IMG/VR virus record: IMGVR_UViG_3300031703_000599
Location: 1 to 64,000 of that record
DNA: 64,000 nucleotides
Direction: 5' to 3' (one strand)
From: a virus
Made by a program: the position numbers and the translations under genes. Below the pieces are notes generated by a model. It searched no databases. It was not told the origin of the DNA and saw only the letters and a list, made by a program, of their open reading frames with translations. This document shows positions 56,984 to 64,000 of the stretch, piece by piece (within the stretch, counting starts at the first letter, position 1; each line of letters opens with the position of its first letter).

Positions 56984-59731
56984 TTAAAATCTCCATTTTA
57001 AGTTAACACCAGCCGTTGTAACTGTGTTGTCTGTTCCTGCATAGTTAAGACGTGCTTCTACGTGTGTCTTAACTGTTACGTTCTCTGCAATGCTAAAGTT
57101 ACGAAACAATCCAATGTCAACTTCACGCTTTGTAGCTGATAAGCTACTATCACTGCTCATGTATTCTACATCGCCTGTTGCACTAACTGTGCTAGGTGTA
57201 GTAAACGTTGCGTTTCCGTTTGTAATAGCTACTGGAACACTTGCGACAAATCCATAGTCTCCGTTTTCTGCTTGTTGTTTAATACCCAATGTTGCACTGT
57301 TGCTAATTAGGTTACTAGCTGACTCCATTAAACTGTTGCCTACATTTAACTTAGTGATACCCATTGTTGCATTTCCAAACAGTTGTGTATTTTTACCTAA
57401 GTCGTAATTAACATTGTATCCGGCATACACAGTTGTAGCGCCAGTAACATCCATTAATGGATTACTTGCAACATTGCCCAGGAATGATCCATCTTCTGCT
57501 ACCATTCCAAACATGAAGTTATCCACTGTTGTTGCAAGGCTAATGCTAGCATCGTCAACGTTAACTGCAACTGCTTCTGTATTTATAATGTGTCCGCCGC
57601 CTAGTCCAAAGTAATAGTCTGGAGCAAAGCCTGCAACTGCTGCTTGTGTTGGATCTGCTGTACGTGTGTCTGCTGTTGTTAGCATACTATTCCCATCCAT
57701 AAAGAAGTTACGATCATAATCATCAACTACCATCAAGCTTGAGATGCTTGCAATATGGGCTCCTCCGCTCATAGCAAACGCGCCACTTCCTACATTACTA
57801 CGAGCTCCTTCAATGCGTCCGCTAGTTGGAATACCAATAGCGCCTTGTGGAGTGGTTGCATTGTCTAAGTCGAGCAATCCCTGTCCGTGTACATTCACAT
57901 CATAGTTTGTAAGATTCTTGTCTGCTGTGTTCAATAGCAATTTAACAATGTTCTCACCTTTCATGTATGGCCACATCTGATGAATAATACCAACTGCGCC
58001 AGTGACTGCTGGCGCTGCCATTGATGTGCCGCTGTTTGTGCGGTACTCGCCATTTTTATCTGTGCTAGCAACATACTGACCTGGTGCCATAATGTACCAA
58101 TCACTAATACGTCGATTGCTGTTACATGCGCCTGCTTCATTGAATGAGAAGCACATAGTACCTGCTTTGTTACTAGCTGTAGCAATTGCGTCTAATCGTG
58201 TATCCCAACTTCCTACTACAATTACCTTACCGCCAAGCAACAACTCGCCCGCTTCGTTTTCAGCAATTGCATAGTGTGCTGGAAACGTTGGAGTTGCTAA
58301 TCGTTGATTGCCTGCAGCCATAACTACTACTGCTTCGTTGCCGCTCATTGAGTTAACAATAGACGGAAGCATATAGCTTGTATCAGTCATTAAGTTTGAG
58401 TAGCCTTGTGTAGCATACTGACTACGTGTATCTGTGCTACGAAACACACCTGCTTCGTTTGTTGACACGATGCTCTTCTTGTATGTACGATCTACGTTAT
58501 AGTTACCACTGACGTTAATTGCATCAGCTCCGTTGTTTACTGCCCATTCAATTCCTTTGCCCAGTACGCTCATGTCGTAATAGCCGCTGTTGGTTGCAAC
58601 CTTACCAATTAATAAGTTTGCATCATACGCGACACCTGTTGTGCCGACTCCGTCAAGTGCTGCAGCTGCAATGCCTGCTACGTGTGTTCCGTGTGAATAC
58701 TTATTCTCATCTTGTATAGTTTCCTGCCAAGCTTCGCCGTCGTATTCAGCGTTACATGCTCTCAAGAAACACTTTGATGCTAATATGCGGCCTTCAAACT
58801 CTGCATGGTCAATATCAATGCCTGTGTCAAGAATAGCTAGCGTACTACCTTTGCCTGTCCATCCGCGGGCCCATGCTGTGGGCGCATTAATAGCAGATAA
58901 GTTATTAGCACTAAGGCTTAATGATCTATTGATGTAGTCTTGGTTAATTCGACTGTTCATGTTGTGGACAGCATCACTGTATGCTTGTGTGCCAGCATAG
59001 TTAACATCGTCACGTGCTAAGTATTCGTCTACTGTTAGCACATTAGCTGTTTTAATTCCCATTCCGTCTAGTTGAGTCTCTACTACTACTTCTTCAACTA
59101 CTATAACAGGACGCTCTAATTCATACGTGCGTACAAATTCACGTTCTTCTACTTTACGTGTTGTATTTTCTGTGCGAGTAGCTTGTAATTCTGTGCTTAC
59201 AGATGTTACTGTGCTGTCATCACTAAAGTGTGTCGTAGTAAAGATTCCCTTTTGGTCTTTGTACGTAACAACAGATGTGTAAACAATTGTTACATCAAGG
59301 TATACATTTACAGTGTAATCAATTGTTTCTTCTACTACAGTTTCTGTACGTTGCGCTGTTTCTGGTGCAGCTTTTTGTTGAGTAAAGTAATTATATGTGT
59401 AAGATTTGTGTGTCTCAACTGGCTTAACAGTATCTGCGGTGATACCTGCTAATAATTGGAAACGTGCTACTTCTGCTTTGTACCACTCAAATTGTTTAAC
59501 AATAGCTTTTGCCCATGGGTAATGCCCATACTTCTCAACAAGAGGAGCAAAGTTTTTTACTGCACGTTCGTAGTTATGAACCATGCTCTTAGCAAAACTT
59601 ACTTGGCTGCTGCCAGTGAGGCCTTGTGCATATGAATAGTATGAGTAATTAGCAACAGCTGGTGTTGCTGTGCCTAGTACAACAGCTAGTGCAAACACGC
59701 GAGCTACAGTTGTAAGTAGTGATTTCTTCAT
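56984..59731 (-). CDS. subtilisin-type (S8) serine protease autotransporter
   Basis: 915 residues. A signal peptide (about 1-27) is followed by a 200-residue Val/Thr-rich region. The S8 triad is Asp near residue 302 (LAILDTGIDID), His near 348 (YSHGTHVAGIAAA) and Ser near 567 (TNSGTSMAAPAV). The last 250-300 residues are beta-strand rich and end LKWRF, with a terminal Phe as in outer-membrane barrels. The layout is that of a self-exporting autotransporter protease. Its presence among phage genes is unusual; it may act on the host surface. Confidence 0.88.
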   Translation of the reverse strand: MKKSLLTTVARVFALAVVLGTATPAVANYSYYSYAQGLTGSSQVSFAKSMVHNYERAVKNFAPLVEKYGHYPWAKAIVKQFEWYKAEVARFQLLAGITADTVKPVETHKSYTYNYFTQQKAAPETAQRTETVVEETIDYTVNVYLDVTIVYTSVVTYKDQKGIFTTTHFSDDSTVTSVSTELQATRTENTTRKVEEREFVRTYELERPVIVVEEVVVETQLDGMGIKTANVLTVDEYLARDDVNYAGTQAYSDAVHNMNSRINQDYINRSLSLSANNLSAINAPTAWARGWTGKGSTLAILDTGIDIDHAEFEGRILASKCFLRACNAEYDGEAWQETIQDENKYSHGTHVAGIAAAALDGVGTTGVAYDANLLIGKVATNSGYYDMSVLGKGIEWAVNNGADAINVSGNYNVDRTYKKSIVSTNEAGVFRSTDTRSQYATQGYSNLMTDTSYMLPSIVNSMSGNEAVVVMAAGNQRLATPTFPAHYAIAENEAGELLLGGKVIVVGSWDTRLDAIATASNKAGTMCFSFNEAGACNSNRRISDWYIMAPGQYVASTDKNGEYRTNSGTSMAAPAVTGAVGIIHQMWPYMKGENIVKLLLNTADKNLTNYDVNVHGQGLLDLDNATTPQGAIGIPTSGRIEGARSNVGSGAFAMSGGAHIASISSLMVVDDYDRNFFMDGNSMLTTADTRTADPTQAAVAGFAPDYYFGLGGGHIINTEAVAVNVDDASISLATTVDNFMFGMVAEDGSFLGNVASNPLMDVTGATTVYAGYNVNYDLGKNTQLFGNATMGITKLNVGNSLMESASNLISNSATLGIKQQAENGDYGFVASVPVAITNGNATFTTPSTVSATGDVEYMSSDSSLSATKREVDIGLFRNFSIAENVTVKTHVEARLNYAGTDNTVTTAGVNLKWRF

Positions 59732-59768
59732 AATATGTACCTTCTTCGTTTATTAACAATATACATAT

Positions 59769-59797
59769 ATTATAGCAATAAATTGTGATGTTGTCAA
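59769..59797 (-). promoter_or_regulatory. promoter for the autotransporter
   Basis: Minus-strand TTGACA (59792-59797) preceded by GG, 17-base spacer, TATAAT (59769-59774), 38 bases before the ATG at 59731. Confidence 0.85.
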
Positions 59798-59811
59798 CCG
59801 AAATGTCTTGG

Positions 59812-60384
59812 TTATTTTGAATTATCGTGGAAAGAAAATGTCTGGCGTGTTATGCCAACATCTGTGTATTCGCTTTTTAATGTTTTCATTTCATATTCAA
59901 CACGAACTAGTAATAGGTCCTCGTTGTCAATGTTTACAAATGGTAGTTGTAGTTTATTAATGTCAAACTTATCAGCGTCTACATAACATGTAAAGAATGT
60001 GCCTTTTTGTTCCCGCATACCTTTTACATAGTATCCCAGTGGCAAATCTTTAATATGCATTGCAAATCTAGGTTCGTCTGGAACTGTGCTACTTGCATAA
60101 ACAGTGTTGTCGTTTTCATCAAATACATGCACATGTATGTGACACGGCCGAGGACCATTTGCATTTAGCAGTTGGCCTCTTTTTGATTTTATCATTCCTA
60201 AGAACAACGGATCATCATCATCATTTGCTGGATTCTTTCCATCATCTGCATATGCATTTTCAAACAAATGATCTCTTACAACTTCTCTGTCCTCGAATGT
60301 ACTCCAGAAGTTATACTGTGGTTCGTTGATACGTCTAATCCAGCAATTAGCACCGTATCCATTTATAATAATTTTGTAGCGCAT
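59812..60384 (-). CDS. hypothetical protein
   Basis: 190 residues, soluble, beta-rich (PRPCHIHVHVFDENDNTVYA). The CHIHVHVF strand could bind metal, but no family is recognised. Confidence 0.6.
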   Translation of the reverse strand: MRYKIIINGYGANCWIRRINEPQYNFWSTFEDREVVRDHLFENAYADDGKNPANDDDDPLFLGMIKSKRGQLLNANGPRPCHIHVHVFDENDNTVYASSTVPDEPRFAMHIKDLPLGYYVKGMREQKGTFFTCYVDADKFDINKLQLPFVNIDNEDLLLVRVEYEMKTLKSEYTDVGITRQTFSFHDNSK

Positions 60385-60402
60385 AATTGTATTTATTCAC
60401 TA

Positions 60403-60846
60403 TTAAATGTGTGGTGATGGGTCTTCTGATAGTTTGTCTAGGAACTTCTGTTGCTCAACTCGTTTGTTTACATCTATGCCTAATTCTTCCAGTGCAGTTG
60501 CAAATACAGTTTTATACAATTCTAGCTCGTCAATCATTGCTCCAACTTTTATACTTTTACCTTTTATTGTAATTGTTAAGTCGGTTTCGTCAAGGCCATC
60601 TTGTAGACTACTTGATGTTAATTGACCAATTGAAACATTACTAGCGGTATTTACGTTGCTGTTGCCACTAGTTATAGTAGAGGTTGCCCACGTAGCCGAA
60701 GGCGTGCCAAGGCTAACATTACTTGTCATGTTAGCACCGTTGCGTTTTTTTGATGCATCAAGATCTATTTCGTAATCACTTACGTCTGGTTTGCTGGCTG
60801 TAGTGATGCCGTCAGTTGGTGATGCCCAAGGCCAGGTGTCATCCAT
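60403..60846 (-). CDS. hypothetical protein
   Basis: 147 residues. A Ser/Thr/Asn-rich first half and a beta-alpha second half (LTITIKGKSIKVGAMIDELE). Such low-complexity N-termini occur in phage neck or scaffold proteins, but nothing else supports that here. Confidence 0.6.
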   Translation of the reverse strand: MDDTWPWASPTDGITTASKPDVSDYEIDLDASKKRNGANMTSNVSLGTPSATWATSTITSGNSNVNTASNVSIGQLTSSSLQDGLDETDLTITIKGKSIKVGAMIDELELYKTVFATALEELGIDVNKRVEQQKFLDKLSEDPSPHI

Positions 60847-61421
60847 TAGAAGTTACCGTAGTCGCGTTCACATTCCCATGGAAACACAATCCATGCATCG
60901 CGTTCTGATTTATCAATATCCATTGCAGTGTAATCAACTTCACCAAAATTGCTACTTGTATTATCAAGTAATGTAGCAAATCTAACATTATTGCCCCATA
61001 CTGTATCCCAATTAGAATCATTAGGAAGGCATGTACTTTGCCAATCATCTTTGATCCATTGCATTGTTTTACCGCTGTCGTTGATGTCATCAAGGATAAG
61101 AATATTTTTACGAGCGTCGATGTCTGACCGAGTAGCATCTGGATCAAATCCATCAGTGTCTTTGTCTACATAGCCAAACGCTTCCTCTGACATCCAGCAA
61201 TTACTTTCTGGGCCTTCTTCTCTTGAGATGTCTCTAAAGCGAACATCTAGTGTATGCATCGGAATGCCTGTCATGTTTGACATAATCACTGATGGAACAA
61301 GTCCGCCACGTGTAATGCCTACAATGTAATCAGGGCGCCAGTTGTCAGCGTACATTAGATTGTTTAACGTTACAATCATATGTTCCACATCTTTCCAATT
61401 ATAGTGTACTTTGTTGATCAT
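60846..61421 (-). CDS. phosphoribosyltransferase
   Basis: 191 residues. YIVGITRGGLVPSVIMS and NILILDDINDSGKTM (the PRPP-binding loop, two acidic residues then DSGKT) define a type I PRTase of the hypoxanthine/xanthine type. It may salvage purines with PRPP from the prs product. One-base overlap with 60403. Confidence 0.86.
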   Translation of the reverse strand: MINKVHYNWKDVEHMIVTLNNLMYADNWRPDYIVGITRGGLVPSVIMSNMTGIPMHTLDVRFRDISREEGPESNCWMSEEAFGYVDKDTDGFDPDATRSDIDARKNILILDDINDSGKTMQWIKDDWQSTCLPNDSNWDTVWGNNVRFATLLDNTSSNFGEVDYTAMDIDKSERDAWIVFPWECERDYGNF

Positions 61422-61624
61422 TGTGTATTCTCCAAGGGTTGTGTGTATGTTACGTTCTGTGAAATTGTGCGTACTTCTAGTTGCTTTACAGTAGCTAAGT
61501 ACAGATTTGTAAAACTCATATCAATATGCACTTCGTTTTCTTGTAGTAGTTTATACGTGTTGTTAAGTGCTTGCACCTGAGTGTACAAGTTGTCTACTAA
61601 TTCTTCTACAATAGGATCTATCAT
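61418..61624 (-). CDS. hypothetical protein
   Basis: 68 residues, likely coiled coil (EELVDNLYTQVQALNNTYKL). Four-base overlaps with both neighbours. Confidence 0.6.
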   Translation of the reverse strand: MIDPIVEELVDNLYTQVQALNNTYKLLQENEVHIDMSFTNLYLATVKQLEVRTISQNVTYTQPLENTQ

Positions 61625-62307
61625 CGAGGTGCAAACTCCTGTTGTAATTTAATGTTGTTAAAGAATTCAGTCTTGGTGCCTGAGTCATCTTTAAATGCAC
61701 CTTTAAGTACTGTTGTCTGTGTTAAGCTACTGTGTGCCATAATGCCGCGGTTCTCACAACACCCATGTGTTGCTTGAATGTACACACCTAAGTGTTCAGC
61801 GCCTGTGGCATTGCCTATTTCACGTGCAATATCATTTGCAAGTTCTTCTTGTAGCGTTCCACGCCTAGCGCACCATTGTGCAATACGTGTATACTTGGAC
61901 AATCCAATAAGTTTGTCTGATGCAATAATACCAATGTATGCTATGCCGCTTACTGGCTGGTGGTGATGTGAACACATACTTTTAAGTTCGCTACGTACTA
62001 CTAACATGCCATCGTATCGATCTTCGCTGTCATTTGGAAATGCAGTTGCAGTGGGCATAACGTCATAGCGTCCTGCCATTATCTCATTAAAATACATTTT
62101 AGCTAAACGCTTTGCTGTACCTTTTGAGTTGGGATCATTTTCACGATCAATCAGTAGTGCATCTAATACGCCCTCAAACGCAACAGTTGCGTCAAGTATG
62201 AGGTGTTCTTTGTCACCTGGTTCTAGTACTGCTGAAATGTTATCGCCGGCCCAGTAACGAATATTTTCTTTCTGAAGTAGGGCCTTAATATGTTCTGCTT
62301 TGCTCAA
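61621..62307 (-). CDS. folE: GTP cyclohydrolase I
   Basis: 228 residues. SMCSHHHQPVSG (zinc and catalytic His), IGLSKYTRIAQWCARR and THGCCENRGI are the type I signatures. It opens GTP to dihydroneopterin triphosphate, the first step of both folate and 7-deazaguanine synthesis. With QueE at 53139 the second use is more likely in this genome. QueD, QueC and a DNA-insertion enzyme are not in the window. Confidence 0.95.
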   Translation of the reverse strand: MSKAEHIKALLQKENIRYWAGDNISAVLEPGDKEHLILDATVAFEGVLDALLIDRENDPNSKGTAKRLAKMYFNEIMAGRYDVMPTATAFPNDSEDRYDGMLVVRSELKSMCSHHHQPVSGIAYIGIIASDKLIGLSKYTRIAQWCARRGTLQEELANDIAREIGNATGAEHLGVYIQATHGCCENRGIMAHSSLTQTTVLKGAFKDDSGTKTEFFNNIKLQQEFAPR

Positions 62308-62322
62308 TTTAATTCTCCGAGT

Positions 62323-63282
62323 TTAAGACGTGGATGTCTTAGTTGTTTTGCTATAATAATTATACGCTGATTTTATAATTTCGTCAAGTCCAAATTTAGG
62401 TGTCCAGTGTAACTTCTCTGTGGAAGTTACATCAGCAACTAATTTAGCAGGATCGCCTTCTCTGCGTTCTGCGTATATTGCTTGTGGCTTCAATGGAGTG
62501 TGTTCTGTTATTGCGTTAAACACCTCTTGATTACTGTAACCAGATCCGCTTCCTAGATTAAATATCTTAGCGACTGGCATTTTATACTTCTGTAAGTATG
62601 CAAACGCACAACTGATGCCATGCGCGATATCTTTAACATGTACATAATCTCTAATACATGTTCCATCTGGTGTATTGTAATCGTTGCCGTAAAATGTAAA
62701 CGGCTTGTCTTTCATTGCTGATTCCATAATACGTGCAATAATATGTGTGGCTTGTTTTTCTTGTCCTAGATTTAAATCGGCATCAGCGCCTGCAACATTA
62801 AAGAAACGAAGACTAACACTGCTTATATCATGTGCTCTCGCATAATCAGTAAGCATTATTTCAGTCATTCGCTTGCTCCACCCATATGGATTTAGAGGAG
62901 TAGAACCATCTTCAATGCGACAGACGCCGCTGTCAACTTCACCGTAACAGGCTGCTGAACTTGCAAACACAAACTGGTTAACGTTTGCTTCCTTACACGC
63001 GTCCAGCAATGCTAGAGTACCTTGTACGTTGTTTTTATAATATGTACTTGGGTCTAACATGCTTGGGCCAACTAGACTAGTTGCTGCGATATGAGCAACT
63101 CCATCAACACCTTGAAGAAGATCTTGAATGTCACTGAAGTCACGACCACTATGGAATTCATCAAAGAATGTGTGCCGTACTTCGTTTCGGTCAATGCCAA
63201 TCACATAATGTCCTCTTTCCTTGAGATAATTACATGTCTGGCTACCAATGTAGCCTGCTGCTCCTGTTACTAGTATTCTCAT
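62323..63282 (-). CDS. galE: UDP-glucose 4-epimerase-like NAD-dependent epimerase
   Basis: 319 residues from ATG 63282 (ATGA overlap with the upstream gene). ILVTGAAGYIGSQTC binds NAD, FASSAACYGEV gives the Ser and NPYGWSKRMTE the catalytic YxxxK. RFFNVAGADAD and GTCIRDYVHV are GalE signatures. Substrate may be another UDP-sugar. Coupled to a glycosyltransferase, so the pair may build a glycan or modify DNA or virion (inference). Confidence 0.9.
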   Translation of the reverse strand: MRILVTGAAGYIGSQTCNYLKERGHYVIGIDRNEVRHTFFDEFHSGRDFSDIQDLLQGVDGVAHIAATSLVGPSMLDPSTYYKNNVQGTLALLDACKEANVNQFVFASSAACYGEVDSGVCRIEDGSTPLNPYGWSKRMTEIMLTDYARAHDISSVSLRFFNVAGADADLNLGQEKQATHIIARIMESAMKDKPFTFYGNDYNTPDGTCIRDYVHVKDIAHGISCAFAYLQKYKMPVAKIFNLGSGSGYSNQEVFNAITEHTPLKPQAIYAERREGDPAKLVADVTSTEKLHWTPKFGLDEIIKSAYNYYSKTTKTSTS

Positions 63283-64000
63283 GTATACTTTGCCTCCGAA
63301 ACATGATCTCTGTAGCGGTTGCCACTTCGCAACCATTGTTTGCCATTTCCTTGCATAATATCAATCATACGATCAATTGTGCCATTGTTCCAATCACTTA
63401 TTTTACCCATGTTCTCGCTTGGTTTGTCTAGTCCTGCAAGGATTTTCTCCACTGCATGTTCTTTACTCCAAGGTGAATATAGGCGTGTGTGATCGTTAGC
63501 AAAGGTTTCAGGAAAACTACGATATGCAGGATAAACTACATTGCAACCTAGTGCATCTGCTTCACTGACGGTATTGGATACCCAGTCTTGCAATGCGCAA
63601 TTGAACATAACTTTCGAATCATTAACGATTTGATAGTATTGGTCCTTTTGTAGGTTTTCGTAAATTTTCAGCTTACCTTGTTTTTGCATACTTCTAGCAC
63701 GGTCAAGATACTTCTGGTTATTGCTACGTAGCGGTCCGCCGCTTAGTACTGAGAACTCAACGTCTGGGCGTTCAGCTAGTACCATTTCGATAACATCCAT
63801 ATAAAAATCTGGTTGCTTCTCTTGATCAAATCGAGCTGCAAAAGTTACACGATTACTTCTTTGATCAAATGGCTTAACGTTATTAACTCCACCAATTCTG
63901 TTTAGTACCTCATCCTTGCCGAAGCTAAGACCTGAGATATTATACAGTGGTGCAGTCCAATTTGCAATACGCATGTTAGCAACCATCTCTTCATTTGTTG
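63279..64000 (-). CDS. glycosyltransferase (GT4-like), partial
   Basis: At least 240 residues, open to the right edge; ATG 63986 is internal or an alternative start. VTFAARFDQEKQPDFYMDVIEM, FSVLSGGPLRS and VSNTVSEADALGCNVVYPAY are the C-terminal donor-binding half of GT-B glycosyltransferases (E-x7-E-like EADALG). The N-terminal acceptor domain lies outside the window. Confidence 0.8.
   Translation of the reverse strand, partial: TNEEMVANMRIANWTAPLYNISGLSFGKDEVLNRIGGVNNVKPFDQRSNRVTFAARFDQEKQPDFYMDVIEMVLAERPDVEFSVLSGGPLRSNNQKYLDRARSMQKQGKLKIYENLQKDQYYQIVNDSKVMFNCALQDWVSNTVSEADALGCNVVYPAYRSFPETFANDHTRLYSPWSKEHAVEKILAGLDKPSENMGKISDWNNGTIDRMIDIMQGNGKQWLRSGNRYRDHVSEAKYT

Overview
The window (64 kb, AT-rich, about 150 small, tightly packed and often overlapping genes) looks like part of the genome of a large tailed phage of a marine bacterium. 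The support is indirect. It holds a FEN-like 5'-3' nuclease, thymidine kinase, MazG-like pyrophosphatase, PRPP synthetase, QueE- and FolE-like enzymes, a MoxR/VWA pair like the CobS/CobT-type genes of marine T4-like phages, tRNAs, dozens of very short ORFs, and a family of strong sigma70-type promoters with a shared downstream box. No terminase, capsid, tail or polymerase gene lies in the window, and no ribosomal or core cellular operon is present. The phage assignment and the host are therefore inferences.

Layout. (1) 1-3764, plus strand: short early-type genes behind three nearly identical promoter-leaders, ending in a secreted thermonuclease. (2) 3733-30118: an unusual 26-kb enzyme island, mostly on the minus strand, with a divergent promoter region at 22386-22565. 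It carries ten radical-SAM proteins, seven of them with an N-terminal twitch-type auxiliary-cluster domain and an eighth with a degraded one. Alongside are four or five Fe(II)/2OG-type oxygenases, an arginine:X-type amidinotransferase, a short PLP aminotransferase-like protein, a nitroreductase, an SDR reductase, two sulfotransferase-like proteins, an SGNH hydrolase, an MTA/SAH-nucleosidase-like protein and two pairs of unknown paralogues. (3) 30135-34304: conserved phage proteins with a VWA/metallopeptidase and a MoxR ATPase. (4) 34374-39160: small membrane and zinc-ribbon proteins, an SGNH hydrolase and a metallophosphoesterase. (5) 39279-40913: a permuted papain-like protein, then a 1-kb RNA cluster with three clear tRNAs and several abnormal tRNA-like or multi-stem RNAs. 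(6) 40914-45100: more small genes, including three tandem paralogues. (7) 45200-47286, plus strand: two short radical-SAM cores followed by two stand-alone SPASM/twitch-like proteins. (8) 47270-64000, minus strand: nucleotide and cofactor metabolism (MetK, PRPP synthetase, thymidine kinase, PRTase, FolE, QueE), a DNA methyltransferase, a nuclease, a subtilisin-type autotransporter, a GalE-like epimerase and a glycosyltransferase.

How the parts may work together (inference): thirteen radical-SAM-type genes in 64 kb would use much SAM and release 5'-deoxyadenosine. The window also encodes a SAM synthetase (SAM supply) and an MTAN-like nucleosidase (removal of 5'-deoxyadenosine, MTA and SAH), the latter placed between two radical-SAM genes. 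Together with hydroxylases, amidino-, amino- and sulfo-transferases and reductases this resembles a dedicated tailoring pathway for a peptide, protein, glycan or nucleotide substrate. The substrate is not identifiable from the sequence. The island is the best candidate for an undescribed system here.
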